DNA from: Pseudoalteromonas sp. S16_S37
GTDB taxonomy: Bacteria > Pseudomonadota > Gammaproteobacteria > Enterobacterales > Alteromonadaceae
Assembly: GCF_014694405.1 (NCBI RefSeq)
Contig: NZ_JAAUWV010000004.1
Location: 154,733-218,732 of the forward strand
Reading direction: 5' to 3'
Length of the DNA stretch: 64,000 nt
Shown: piece after piece, positions 1 through 9,652 of the stretch
How positions within the stretch are numbered: the first letter of the stretch is position 1
How the letters are laid out: every line of letters begins with the position of its first letter
Program-made: the position numbers and the translations under genes
The notes under the pieces: generated by a model
The model's input: the letters and a program-made list of their open reading frames with translations, nothing else
Database searches by the model: none
What the model was told of the DNA's origin: nothing

Positions 1-462
1 GAAACCAAGTTTATACTCCCACATTTTAATCGTATCTTGGTACAAAAAGGTCACCTTTACTTGGTGGGTGAGATGGGATTGGTTGCCCACAGTGAAAACA
101 TGGGTAAAAGCTGGGAGAGACTAGAAGAGTTTTATCCTGGTTCGTTTTTTGCGATAGCACCTTATGCAGAAGACCAAATTATCGTAGCTGGTTTACGTGG
201 AAATGCCTTTATCGCAAGCATTGATACCCTTGAATTTCAAAAAATAACAACGCCAGTTAAGGCCACTGTGAATTCACTTGTGTCTTACAAAGATACCTCT
301 TACATGTTAGCAAATAGTGGTTTTCTATTTGGTTATAGTAAAGGACAGGTGACATCGTCACAGTTAAGTAGCGGTCATGCGATATTATCAGCCGTTACGT
401 TTAAAGATAAATTGATTTTAGCCACTGAAAAGGGACTAAAAACTTGGGAGGCTAAGAAGTAA
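1..462 (+). CDS. YCF48/WD40-like beta-propeller protein, 3' part only
   Basis: The reading frame is open at the left edge of the window, so the gene begins upstream and only its last ~153 codons are seen. The visible part has repeated short beta-propeller units with phrases such as GEMGLVAHSENMGKSW and ATEKGLKTW, typical of YCF48/BNR-type propellers (photosystem assembly factor-like folds common in non-photosynthetic bacteria). Its TAA stop overlaps the ATG of the next gene by one base (TAATG), so the two are translationally coupled. In other gammaproteobacteria, propeller proteins of this kind sit beside RND-superfamily exporters, which suggests an exported accessory of that transporter. This role is inferred from context; the substrate is unknown. 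Confidence 0.6.
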   Translation, partial: ETKFILPHFNRILVQKGHLYLVGEMGLVAHSENMGKSWERLEEFYPGSFFAIAPYAEDQIIVAGLRGNAFIASIDTLEFQKITTPVKATVNSLVSYKDTSYMLANSGFLFGYSKGQVTSSQLSSGHAILSAVTFKDKLILATEKGLKTWEAKK

Positions 463-2792
463 TGCAAGCCGTTTTAAACAAATTAGAATATGCGGTGTTT
501 CGTCACAGAATGGCAGTGTTGTTGCTATTTACAGCCTTAACATTTTTATTAGGCTATAAAGCGACACAGATTCAGCTCGATGCATCATTTAACAAAAATA
601 TTCCTTTGCAACATGAGTATATGCAGTTGTATTTGAAGCATGAAAAGCAATTTGGTGGTGCAAATAGCATTTTAATCTCTGTGTGTGATGAAGATGGCGA
701 TATTTTCAATCCCGACTTTTTCAAACAACTTAAAGCAGTTCACGATCAACTCTATTTTATACCTGGTGTAAATAGACCTTTGGTTAACTCTATTTTCTCG
801 CCAAGTGCGCGCTTTGTTGAAGTTGTTGAAGATGGTTTTGCGGGGGGTCCAATTATCCCAGCAAATTTCACAGCAACTGAGCAGGGGCTTGCTGTTGTTA
901 AACAAAATATAGAGAAGGCAAATGTAGTTGGCCGTATGATAGCCAGTGACTACAGTTGTGCTATGGTGAGCGCGCAGCTCATGGAGATCGATCCGCAAAC
1001 GCAAGAAAAGTTAGACACACTTGAGTTTGCCAAAAAACTTGAATCGCAGATCCGCGAACCGCTAAGTACAGACAAAGTCAGTATCCATATAATTGGTTTT
1101 GCCAAAATGGCTGGTGATATTGCCGATGGCGCAAAAGGTGTGGTGTTGTTTTTTGCTCTGGCAATCGCTTTCACTTTCATTATGGTTTGGCTGTTCTGTA
1201 AAAGCTTTAAGCTAACGCTATTACCAATAGCTTGTTCAATAATTGCTGTTGTTTGGCAAATGGGCTTACTGTCTACCCTTGGCTTTGGCTTAGATCCCAT
1301 GTCAATTTTGGTACCATTTTTAGTGTTTGCCATCGGCGTGAGCCATGGTGTGCAAATGATCAACTCGATTGGTAAAAAAGTTGCTGAGGGCGTATCGAGT
1401 AAAGTGGCGGCACAAGCCAGTTTTAAAGCGTTGTTGATCCCAGGTGGTATTGCGTTACTCTCTGATACTGTAGGATTTTTAACGTTATTAGCAATAGATA
1501 TTGGGATTATTCGAGAGCTAGCTATCACTGCGAGTTTAGGTGTTGCTGTTATTATTTTCACCAATCTTGTTTTGCTACCCATTTTAGCGTCGTACTTCAA
1601 TTCAAGTAAGATCAGAAGGGTGGACGATGGTAAAACCGTTTCTCACAACGTATTTACCCATTTGAGAGAAGCGCTGGTATGTGCCACAGATAAAAAGTGG
1701 GCGAGCGTTATTTTGGTGGTATCTGGGTTATTATTCGCGTTTGGCTATTGGCAGTCGCAAAATATGCGCATTGGTGATTTACACGCAGGCGCACCCGCAT
1801 TACATCAAGATGCACGTTACAACCAAGATACATTTTTAATATCTGACCGTTATGCAATTTCTTCAGACATTTTAAAAGTCATTGTTGAGGCATACCCAGC
1901 GGCATGTACCGAGCATGATACTATGGCAAGGATCAGTCGCTTTCAATGGCGGGTAGAGAACCTAGCTGGCGTACAATCAGCGGTATCATTAAGCTCCGTT
2001 GCACAAGCGGTAAATGCTGGCTACAACGAAGGCAATCAAAAGTGGCAAACGTTACCTAGAAATAGTGCGTCATTGGTGCAAGCAACATCTCGAGTTGAGA
2101 CCAGCACAGGCCTGCTCAATGGCGATTGCTCGGTCATGCCAATCATTATTTTTATGCAGGACCATAAAGCAGAGACCATAGATCATGTTGTCTCTAGTAT
2201 TAAGCAGTTTGCACAAGAAGAAGACACGGACAAGGTACAGTTTAAACTTGCATCCGGCCCAATTGGTGTAATGGCTGCAACGAATGAGTCTGTTTCCGCT
2301 GCACAGTTACCTATGATGATCTACGTATATGGTGCGGTTATCATTTTGTGTTTATTAAGCTTTAGAAGTATTAAAGCGACGGTTGCAGTTGTGTTGCCTC
2401 TATATATCGTCTCAACGCTCGCACAAGCATTGATGGTTAAACTAGAAATTGGCTTAACAGTCTCTACTTTACCAGTTATTGCATTAGGCGTAGGTATTGG
2501 GGTTGATTATGGTATCTATATTCTATCTTCAATGATGGGGCAGTTAAAACAAGGTGTGCCACTTGCTATCGCTTATCGAAACGCGTTAGCAGAGCGAGGC
2601 AGCGCTGTGTTGTTTACAGGTATCACTTTGGCAATTGGTGTTAGTACCTGGATTTTCTCCGCATTGAAGTTCCAAGTAGACATGGGCATTCTTTTAACCT
2701 TCATGTTTTTGGTTAATATGCTTGGTGCGGTGCTATTATTGCCTGCAATTGGCACTTTACTCTGGACCGACCAGAAAAAAATTCGTGAATAA
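462..2792 (+). CDS. RND-superfamily (MMPL) exporter
   Basis: A 776-aa inner-membrane protein with the two-fold RND layout. There is one N-terminal membrane segment (residues ~17-37), a periplasmic domain, a bundle of membrane segments (~223-385), a second periplasmic domain, and a second bundle (~617-765). Conserved membrane motifs are visible in both halves: FLVFAIGVSHGVQM in the first and GVGIGVDYGIYILSSMMG in the second. The length and lack of a large porter insert fit the COG1033/MMPL group of predicted lipid or hydrophobe exporters rather than AcrB-type drug pumps (~1040 aa). It starts with ATG overlapping the upstream propeller gene by one base. The energy source would be the proton gradient. 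The substrate cannot be told from the sequence. Confidence 0.85.
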   Translation: MQAVLNKLEYAVFRHRMAVLLLFTALTFLLGYKATQIQLDASFNKNIPLQHEYMQLYLKHEKQFGGANSILISVCDEDGDIFNPDFFKQLKAVHDQLYFIPGVNRPLVNSIFSPSARFVEVVEDGFAGGPIIPANFTATEQGLAVVKQNIEKANVVGRMIASDYSCAMVSAQLMEIDPQTQEKLDTLEFAKKLESQIREPLSTDKVSIHIIGFAKMAGDIADGAKGVVLFFALAIAFTFIMVWLFCKSFKLTLLPIACSIIAVVWQMGLLSTLGFGLDPMSILVPFLVFAIGVSHGVQMINSIGKKVAEGVSSKVAAQASFKALLIPGGIALLSDTVGFLTLLAIDIGIIRELAITASLGVAVIIFTNLVLLPILASYFNSSKIRRVDDGKTVSHNVFTHLREALVCATDKKWASVILVVSGLLFAFGYWQSQNMRIGDLHAGAPALHQDARYNQDTFLISDRYAISSDILKVIVEAYPAACTEHDTMARISRFQWRVENLAGVQSAVSLSSVAQAVNAGYNEGNQKWQTLPRNSASLVQATSRVETSTGLLNGDCSVMPIIIFMQDHKAETIDHVVSSIKQFAQEEDTDKVQFKLASGPIGVMAATNESVSAAQLPMMIYVYGAVIILCLLSFRSIKATVAVVLPLYIVSTLAQALMVKLEIGLTVSTLPVIALGVGIGVDYGIYILSSMMGQLKQGVPLAIAYRNALAERGSAVLFTGITLAIGVSTWIFSALKFQVDMGILLTFMFLVNMLGAVLLLPAIGTLLWTDQKKIRE

Positions 2793-2802
2793 ATGTGCTT
2801 CT

Positions 2803-2824
2803 AAATAGCCAGTATTGGCTATTT
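2803..2824 (+). terminator. Weak terminator-like hairpin after the RND gene
   Basis: A 9-bp perfect stem (aaatagcca / tggctattt, loop gtat) lies 11 bases after the exporter stop codon. It is followed by an AT-rich stretch without a clean T run, so it may terminate weakly or only protect the mRNA 3' end. Confidence 0.4.
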
Positions 2825-2888
2825 ATATCTATATTTTGTGAATAGATGAGCAAATAGCTGAAAAGCTTAAAATGTTTTCGTCGAAAAG

Positions 2889-2945
2889 GCTGTTTATTAG
2901 CGTCAGAAAGGTTAAAATTCTACTGACTCCACGCTAATAAACAGC
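2889..2945. repeat. 15-bp perfect inverted repeat upstream of gdhB
   Basis: gctgtttattagcgt (2889-2903) and its exact reverse complement acgctaataaacagc (2931-2945) flank a 27-base loop, about 50 bases before the gdhB start. It has no T run after it and is not a standard terminator. A near-identical half copy (acgctaataaatagc, 14 of 15 bases) lies at 37742-37756, so this may be a dispersed short palindromic element or a mRNA structure in the gdhB leader. Confidence 0.6.
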
Positions 2946-2993
2946 TGTACAAATAATCTACCGTTCAAAGGTGGTATAGATTAAGGAACACAT

Positions 2994-5900
2994 ATGACAC
3001 AAAATGAAGGTCCAGCATCAGTTATCCTCGATAACGTATGTAAGTTGATCCACAAGAAAGTTCATGCAGAGAACGTGTCACTCGTTGAAACATTTGCCAA
3101 AGCCTTGTACAGCAATATGTCTAAAGAGGACTTGGCAAACCGCAACGATAGTGACCTATATGGCGCTGCACTTAGTCTTTGGAATTCTCTCGAAAAAAAT
3201 AACTCAGATGAAGCGGTGATCCGCGTATTCAATCCTGAGGTGGCAAAAGATGGCTGGCAGTCATCTCACACCATCGTAGAGATCATTGCTAAAGATATGC
3301 CTTTCTTAGTTGACTCAGTACGTATGGCAATGAATCGCGAAAATATTGTTTCGCATTTGCTATTGCACTGTCCGCTCAAAATTCAACGCGATGATGCTGG
3401 AAAAATAGCTGCTATTTCAAATCTAAAGGCAGAACAAGAGTCGACATCGACTAAAACTGTGTTCTTTATTGAGATAGACCGTCAGACAGATAAAAATGAG
3501 ATTGAAGCTTTTACAAAAGAGCTTGAATCAGTACTACAAGATGTGTCTTTGGCGGTAGAAGACTGGTTACCCATTCGAGATAAGCTTAAGGCTGTTATTA
3601 AAGACTTGCCAAAACGCCACTTTAACTGCGATGAAAGTGAAGTTAAAGAAGCTATCGAGTTTTTAGATTGGTTAACTCAAGATAACTTTACCTTCATGGG
3701 TTATCGTCAGTATGACTTAACACCAGTACAAGGTGACTACGAACTTAAGCACGTAGCTGAAACAAGTTTAGGCTTGATGAAAAAATCAGCAGATGCTCAA
3801 GGCCGACTGCTTTCAGAATTACCTGAGGTTGCTCGCAAAGAGGCACGCAGTGATAATCTTCTGATACTAACAAAAACAAATTCACTGTCACGTGTACACC
3901 GTCCTGCATACGTAGATTATGTTGGTATCAAGCGCTTTGATAACAAAGGTAATGTGATAGGAGAAGACCGTTTTATCGGTTTATTCTCATCAAGTTTTTA
4001 CAACAATAGTGCGGCTGATGTGCCTGTGCTAAGAGGCAAAATCAACCGCATTATGCAAATGTGTGATTTTGCTAAAGGAACGCACGCATACAAAGCAGTG
4101 TTAAATATTCTTGAAACATACCCACGCGATGAACTAGTGCAAGCTCGAGAAAGCGAACTTTTAGAAGTGGCTACGGGTGTATTGCAAGTACAAGAACGTG
4201 ACATGTGTCGTTTGTTTGTGCGCAAAGACATTTACGGACGCTTCTTTTCTTGTATGGTATATGTACCAAGAGAGCGCTATAACACCGCACTTAGACGTGA
4301 AACTCAACAATTATTGGCCAATGCGTTCCAATCAAAAGAAAAAGTTGAATTCACCACATATTTCTCTGAGTCTACGCTGGCAAGAACGCATTACACAGTG
4401 CGCGTAGCTGACAACAATATTGAATATAACGTGAAAGACATCGAAAACAATTTAATCGAAGCGGCCCGCACATGGGAAGATAAACTTCATGATGCACTAT
4501 TAGAAAGTGCTGGTGAGGCTCGTGGCAACGAGTTATTTAGAAAGTACTCGTCGGCGTTCCCAGGCGCATATAAAGACGAAGTGTTGCCAAGTGCTGCAGT
4601 GGTAGATATTGAGAAGTTAGAGCAACTTGATGATGAGAACAAGCTAGACATGCTTTTCTACCGTCCACAAGAAGAAGCAAATTCTCAAATCGTTCGTTTA
4701 AGCTTGTTCCACAAAGACGAGCCGATCCATTTATCTGATGTTATGCCAATGCTTGAAAACTTTGGTTTACGAGTGATTGGTGAAACACCGTATGCGATTA
4801 AGTCTAGTGATGGTCAAGTAAACTGGATCATGGACTTCTCAATGCTGCTTGATAGCAAAGGTATTGCCGATTTTAATAAAGTATCTGCTCGTTTTAGAGC
4901 TGCACTTACTAATGTTTGGCATAACCGCCTAGAAAATGACGGCTTCAACCGCTTAGTTTTATTGGGTGGTTTGACGGGACGTGAAGCGTCAATCCTGCGT
5001 GCATACGCAAAATATATGCGTCAAATTGGGGTTACGTTCTCACAAAGCTATATTGAGAGCACCTTTGATCATTACCCGCATATTGCGGCTAAAATTGTAG
5101 ATCTATTCGTTAAAAAGTTTTCACCGACAAAACCAGCATCGCAGAAAACTATCGACAAAGTTGTTGCTGATATATATGAAGAGTTGGAAAACGTAGCGAA
5201 CCTAGATGACGACCGTATCATCCGCTTGTATGTTGATATGATGAATGCAACGCTGCGCACCAACTTCTTCCAAAAAGAACAAGATGGTACTAATAAGTCT
5301 TATGTTTCATTCAAGGTTAAGCCTAGCGAAATTCCTGATATGCCGCTTCCTCTACCTGCGTATGAAATTTTCGTTTACTCACCGCGCGTTGAAGGTGTTC
5401 ACTTACGTGGCGGTAAAGTTGCGCGTGGTGGTTTGCGTTGGTCAGACCGTCGTGAAGACTTCCGCACCGAAGTCTTAGGCTTAGTTAAAGCGCAGCAAGT
5501 TAAAAACACAGTTATTGTGCCTGTTGGTTCTAAAGGTGGCTTCGTTTGTAAGCAGCTTCCAACTGATCGTGAAGCGTTCTTTAAAGAAGGCCAAGAGTGT
5601 TACAAGATTTTCATCCGCGGTTTATTAGATATTACCGACAACATTGTTCATGGCGAAATTGTTCCGCCTGAAAGTGTAATTCGTCACGATGAAGATGACC
5701 CATATCTAGTAGTAGCTGCCGACAAAGGTACAGCGACCTTCTCTGATATAGCCAATGGCATTGCATTAGAATACAACTTCTGGCTAGGTGATGCATTTGC
5801 ATCAGGCGGTTCAATTGGTTATGACCACAAGAAAATGGGTATCACAGCCAAGGGGGCTTGGGAGTCTGTAAAACGTCACTTCCGTGAAATGGATATTGAT

Positions 5901-7832
5901 TGTCAAACAACTGACTTCACAGTTGTTGGTATCGGTGACATGGCAGGGGATGTATTCGGTAATGGTATGCTTCTATCTAAGCACATTAGATTGCAAGCGG
6001 CATTTAACCACATGCATATCTTTATTGACCCTAATCCAGATGCAGCTAAGTCATATGTTGAACGTGAACGTTTATTTGCACTACCACGCTCGTCTTGGGA
6101 AGACTATGATAAGTCGTTAATTTCTGAAGGTGGCGGTATTTTCTCGCGTGCTGCTAAATCAATAACGCTTACGGCTGAAATGAAAAAAATGCTCAATACT
6201 AAAAAAGTGAGCATGACACCAAACGAGTTAATTAAAGCATTATTAATGATGCCATCTGACTTACTTTGGAACGGTGGTATCGGAACCTACATCAAGCACT
6301 CTAAAGAAACCAATGCAGAAGTTGGTGACCGTGCAAATGATGCATTGCGTATTAATGGTGCTGAGCTGGGTGCAAAAGTATTTGGTGAGGGTGGTAACTT
6401 AGGTGCTACGCAATTAGGTCGTATTGAGTTTGCAAGCAAAGGCGGACGTATTAATACCGACTTTATTGATAACGTAGGTGGTGTTGCTTGTTCAGATAAC
6501 GAAGTAAACATTAAGATTTTGCTTAATGGTTTAGTTGCAGAAGGTGACTTAACTAAGAAGCAGCGTGATGAGTTACTATACTCAATGACTGATGAAGTAG
6601 CACAACTGGTATTAGCAGATTGTTACCGTCAGACACATACTTTGTCGATCACTAAGTCTAAAGGCCCGGCTACACTCAAAGAAAAAGTACGCTTTATTCA
6701 TGCGCTTGAAAAAGAAGGCAAGTTAGACCGTACAATTGAGTTCTTACCGACAGATGAAGAGCTTGCAGAACGTGCTGCGGCGGATAAAGATTTAACTCGC
6801 CCAGAGCTGTCTGTACTCGTTTCATATTCGAAAATGGTGCTCAAAGAGTCTTTAGTTGTTGATGAAGTATCTGAAAACCCGTATTACCGTCAATTACTAG
6901 TAAACTCGTTCCCCGCGCCTCTGCGTGAAAAATTCGGTTCCGCGATGGACAACCATCCACTGCGCAAAGAAATCATAGCCACCAAGTTAGCAAATAGTAT
7001 TGTTAATGATATGGGCTTGAACTTCATGGTTCGCATGAACGAAGAAACAGGCGCGAGTGATAGCGAGATAGCTCTGTGTTATTCGATTGCAAGTGCTATT
7101 TTTGAGATGAAGAGCACATGGAGCGCAATTGCTGCGCTTGATAATAAGATCCCAGCTGCGGTTCAGACGGAAATGTTGTATCAACTTCGCCGTACAGTTC
7201 GTCGCGCAACACGTTGGTTCTTACGTCATCGCAATAAGGCACAGACCATTGGTCAAACCATCGAGTTCTTTACTCCAATCTTTAAAGATGTAAGCAAAAA
7301 CCTTAACAGCTATATGGTTGAAACAGAGAGCGCTTCAATTTTGGCTAATGCCAAGAAACTTGAAGAGCAAGGTGTACCGAGTGATATCGCAATGCGCATT
7401 GTATCATTATCGAGCTTGTTCTCTGTAATGGACTTAGCTGAAGTTGCACATAACTCAGGTCGTAAAATTAGCCTAGTTTCTAACACTTACTTTAAGCTTG
7501 GCGCGAAAATGGGTTTACACTGGTTCTTGGATCAGATCACTGCGCAGCAGGTATCTAACCATTGGCAAGCATTGGCTAGAGCTTCATATCGTGAAGAACT
7601 AGATTGGCAGCAACGTTCTCTTTCAGAGGTTGTACTTAATAGCTTCGACAATGATGACGAAGACGTTAATGCATTGATTGAGAAGTGGATGGAGAACCAG
7701 TCAACGTTGTTATACCGTTGGCAGCAAATGCTTCAAGAGTTTAAGACCTCGCAAAGCCACGATTTTGCTAAGTTCTCGGTTGCGTTACGTGAGCTTATGT
7801 TGTTAAGCCACAACTGTGACACTACCAAATAA
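2994..7832 (+). CDS. gdhB: NAD-specific glutamate dehydrogenase, 180-kDa class
   Basis: A 1612-aa enzyme catalysing L-glutamate + NAD+ to 2-oxoglutarate + ammonium + NADH, usually in the catabolic direction. Its length matches the large GDH180 class (about 1600 aa). A long N-terminal region with ACT-like regulatory segments precedes the catalytic core. In the core, RGGLRWSDRREDFR (~803-816) and VGSKGGF (~842-848) hold the substrate-binding and catalytic lysines, and GIGDMAGDVFGNG (~978) begins the NAD-binding Rossmann part. A long helical C-terminal region follows, as in the family. Start: ATG preceded by aagga at a suitable distance. It is monocistronic: a large inverted repeat lies upstream and a strong terminator directly downstream. 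Its product joins the TCA cycle genes found 20 kb away. Confidence 0.95.
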   Translation: MTQNEGPASVILDNVCKLIHKKVHAENVSLVETFAKALYSNMSKEDLANRNDSDLYGAALSLWNSLEKNNSDEAVIRVFNPEVAKDGWQSSHTIVEIIAKDMPFLVDSVRMAMNRENIVSHLLLHCPLKIQRDDAGKIAAISNLKAEQESTSTKTVFFIEIDRQTDKNEIEAFTKELESVLQDVSLAVEDWLPIRDKLKAVIKDLPKRHFNCDESEVKEAIEFLDWLTQDNFTFMGYRQYDLTPVQGDYELKHVAETSLGLMKKSADAQGRLLSELPEVARKEARSDNLLILTKTNSLSRVHRPAYVDYVGIKRFDNKGNVIGEDRFIGLFSSSFYNNSAADVPVLRGKINRIMQMCDFAKGTHAYKAVLNILETYPRDELVQARESELLEVATGVLQVQERDMCRLFVRKDIYGRFFSCMVYVPRERYNTALRRETQQLLANAFQSKEKVEFTTYFSESTLARTHYTVRVADNNIEYNVKDIENNLIEAARTWEDKLHDALLESAGEARGNELFRKYSSAFPGAYKDEVLPSAAVVDIEKLEQLDDENKLDMLFYRPQEEANSQIVRLSLFHKDEPIHLSDVMPMLENFGLRVIGETPYAIKSSDGQVNWIMDFSMLLDSKGIADFNKVSARFRAALTNVWHNRLENDGFNRLVLLGGLTGREASILRAYAKYMRQIGVTFSQSYIESTFDHYPHIAAKIVDLFVKKFSPTKPASQKTIDKVVADIYEELENVANLDDDRIIRLYVDMMNATLRTNFFQKEQDGTNKSYVSFKVKPSEIPDMPLPLPAYEIFVYSPRVEGVHLRGGKVARGGLRWSDRREDFRTEVLGLVKAQQVKNTVIVPVGSKGGFVCKQLPTDREAFFKEGQECYKIFIRGLLDITDNIVHGEIVPPESVIRHDEDDPYLVVAADKGTATFSDIANGIALEYNFWLGDAFASGGSIGYDHKKMGITAKGAWESVKRHFREMDIDCQTTDFTVVGIGDMAGDVFGNGMLLSKHIRLQAAFNHMHIFIDPNPDAAKSYVERERLFALPRSSWEDYDKSLISEGGGIFSRAAKSITLTAEMKKMLNTKKVSMTPNELIKALLMMPSDLLWNGGIGTYIKHSKETNAEVGDRANDALRINGAELGAKVFGEGGNLGATQLGRIEFASKGGRINTDFIDNVGGVACSDNEVNIKILLNGLVAEGDLTKKQRDELLYSMTDEVAQLVLADCYRQTHTLSITKSKGPATLKEKVRFIHALEKEGKLDRTIEFLPTDEELAERAAADKDLTRPELSVLVSYSKMVLKESLVVDEVSENPYYRQLLVNSFPAPLREKFGSAMDNHPLRKEIIATKLANSIVNDMGLNFMVRMNEETGASDSEIALCYSIASAIFEMKSTWSAIAALDNKIPAAVQTEMLYQLRRTVRRATRWFLRHRNKAQTIGQTIEFFTPIFKDVSKNLNSYMVETESASILANAKKLEEQGVPSDIAMRIVSLSSLFSVMDLAEVAHNSGRKISLVSNTYFKLGAKMGLHWFLDQITAQQVSNHWQALARASYREELDWQQRSLSEVVLNSFDNDDEDVNALIEKWMENQSTLLYRWQQMLQEFKTSQSHDFAKFSVALRELMLLSHNCDTTK

Positions 7833-7846
7833 TTTTTAAATCGTTA

Positions 7847-7878
7847 AAATACCCCGGCCTTGCTGGGGTATTTTTTTG
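7847..7878 (+). terminator. Rho-independent terminator of gdhB
   Basis: A 10-bp stem aaaatacccc / ggggtatttt with loop ggccttgct, followed by a T7 run, starting 15 bases after the gdhB stop. Confidence 0.9.
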
Positions 7879-7930
7879 TCTGCATGCTTATGCAGATTGT
7901 TATGTTACTTAGGATCTTTTAGGAGTTTTC

Positions 7931-8941
7931 ATGTTTTATGATATTGCGCGTCGCTATATGTTTAGCCGTGATGCTGAATGGGCACACGAATTTGCATTAA
8001 CTAATCTGCGTCGTTTTGCACATACCCCTTTGAGTATGGCATGGTCGCAGTCAGTCGCGGATAAACCAGTAAACTTCCTTGGCTTAGAATTTAAAAATCC
8101 AGTGGGGCTCGCTGCGGGTTTAGATAAAAATGCTGAATGTATAGAAGCCTTTGCGCAAATGGGCTTCGGTTTTCTTGAAGTTGGTACGGTAACGCCACGA
8201 CCACAAGCAGGAAATGACAAACCTCGTATATTTAGATTACCGCTAGCACATGCCATCATTAACCGCATGGGCTTTAACAATAAAGGCGTTGATAACCTAG
8301 TCAACAATGTCAAAGCTGCGAAATATGATGGGATCTTAGGGATCAACATAGGTAAAAATAAAGATACACCAAATGAGAAAGGAAAAGACGACTACATTCA
8401 CTGTATGAGAAAAGTGTTCGAGCATGCTTCATATATTACCGTGAATATTTCCTCTCCAAACACGCCAGGTTTGCGTGACTTACAATATGGTGATGCACTT
8501 GACGATTTACTACAAAGCTTGAAAAACGAGCAAATGGACTTAATTGCCAAACATAGTAAATCAGTTCCTATGCTAGTAAAGATTGCACCTGATATTGACG
8601 CTGTACAAGTGGCGCAAATTGCTGAATCTCTTGTAAAAAATAGAATTGATGGAGTAATTGCGACTAATACAACGTTGGAGCGTACGGCTGTTCAAGGGAT
8701 GCAATATGGCACTGAAGCTGGTGGATTGTCTGGTCGTCCAGTACGCGAAAAATCGACATTTGTTGTGGGGGAACTTAAACGTTTAACCGAGGGCAAACTG
8801 CCAATTATTGGTGTAGGCGGCATTGACAGTGCCGAAGCTGCAAAAGAAAAGCTGGCAGCAGGTGCGTCTTTATTGCAAGTCTATACCGGCTTTATTTATG
8901 AAGGTCCTACGTTGGTGAAAAGGATCGTTGACGGTTTATAA
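7931..8941 (+). CDS. pyrD: Dihydroorotate dehydrogenase (quinone), class 2
   Basis: A 336-aa FMN enzyme oxidising dihydroorotate to orotate with quinone as acceptor, the fourth step of pyrimidine synthesis, on the inner face of the cytoplasmic membrane. Class 2 is shown by the N-terminal helical extension (residues 1-40), the FMN/substrate motif [12 protein letters not shown] (~56-67), [14 protein letters not shown] (~171) with the catalytic-base serine of class 2, and the C-terminal phosphate-binding IIGVGGIDS and [11 protein letters not shown]. The length is the usual ~336 aa. An aggag ribosome binding site lies just before the ATG. It is followed by zapC and rlmL in the same order as in enterobacteria. 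Confidence 0.97.
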   Translation: MFYDIARRYMFSRDAEWAHEFALTNLRRFAHTPLSMAWSQSVADKPVNFLGLEFKNPVGLAAGLDKNAECIEAFAQMGFGFLEVGTVTPRPQAGNDKPRIFRLPLAHAIINRMGFNNKGVDNLVNNVKAAKYDGILGINIGKNKDTPNEKGKDDYIHCMRKVFEHASYITVNISSPNTPGLRDLQYGDALDDLLQSLKNEQMDLIAKHSKSVPMLVKIAPDIDAVQVAQIAESLVKNRIDGVIATNTTLERTAVQGMQYGTEAGGLSGRPVREKSTFVVGELKRLTEGKLPIIGVGGIDSAEAAKEKLAAGASLLQVYTGFIYEGPTLVKRIVDGL

Positions 8942-8992
8942 TGATCAGTTATATAACTAAATGATCGTAAACAAATTGTTCTTATAAATATT

Positions 8993-9020
8993 TTCACACC
9001 TTAGAATTTTTAGTTATACT
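8993..9020 (+). promoter_or_regulatory. Probable sigma-70 promoter of zapC
   Basis: TTCACA (-35, 8993-8998), a 16-bp spacer and TATACT (-10, 9015-9020) lie 46 bases before the zapC start. The call rests on consensus match only. Confidence 0.45.
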
Positions 9021-9065
9021 CCCACGTACTATTCAATAAATTAAAATAGTACGGGGAGAATCATT

Positions 9066-9593
9066 TTGCAGGCATCTAAAGAGTGGCAATGGATTAGTTG
9101 TCGCCAAAGAAATCGTTTGCTTGTAGATTTAGGTGAAGAGTTGATACTCTGCACGCCTTTCCGTTTGCGTCAATTAACACAAGACGCCTACTCAGATCCC
9201 CACCTAAGCATTGTTGAAGCCGCCTATTATCAAAATGTTTTTGCGTATTTACGTAGTTTTAATGTTTGGTCTGAGCCACAATGTTGTCAAATCGCACTTA
9301 ACGCAACCGCAGCAAAGTTTTACTTATTACCTGTGCAAGCAAAAAGTTGGTTTTTTGAAACTTACACTGGTGACCAACCATGTACTGAGGCCATTGTACG
9401 CTTGAGAACGACACAGCAAGAAGGTGATTTCTTCATCGTAGAACAAGTCGACGGCGCATGCTTATGTATTAGTTTAAGTCTTCAATTTGCTCTAGATGAA
9501 AACTTATCTTTAGAACAGTTTCAAGCTATCAAAGTGCTTAATAACCGAATCCACCCATTATTAAGCTGTAATAAAATTTCCAAAATGGCGTGA
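9066..9593 (+). CDS. zapC: Cell division protein ZapC
   Basis: A 175-aa cytoplasmic protein that, in E. coli, binds FtsZ and promotes lateral bundling of its filaments at the Z ring. Recognised from the family pattern: an early EWQW..CRQRNRLLVDLGE block, the central LLPVQAKSWFFETYTG segment (E. coli has LKPQMPKSWHF at this place), and a C-terminal KVLNNRIHPLL. The position between pyrD and rlmL matches ycbW in E. coli. It begins with TTG, supported by ggggag 9 bases upstream; no ATG start fits the family N-terminus. The family is poorly conserved, so the call leans on both motif and synteny. Confidence 0.85.
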   Translation: MQASKEWQWISCRQRNRLLVDLGEELILCTPFRLRQLTQDAYSDPHLSIVEAAYYQNVFAYLRSFNVWSEPQCCQIALNATAAKFYLLPVQAKSWFFETYTGDQPCTEAIVRLRTTQQEGDFFIVEQVDGACLCISLSLQFALDENLSLEQFQAIKVLNNRIHPLLSCNKISKMA

Positions 9594-9652
9594 TCAAGCT
9601 GTCTCTAACCTATGTTATACTCGCTGGTAATTGAATATAAAGGGTTAGTACA

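Noticed and set aside
950..1600. Long open frame on the minus strand within the RND exporter gene
   Set aside because: It is antisense to a well-supported gene, has no ribosome binding site, and its composition mirrors the membrane-protein codons of the other strand.
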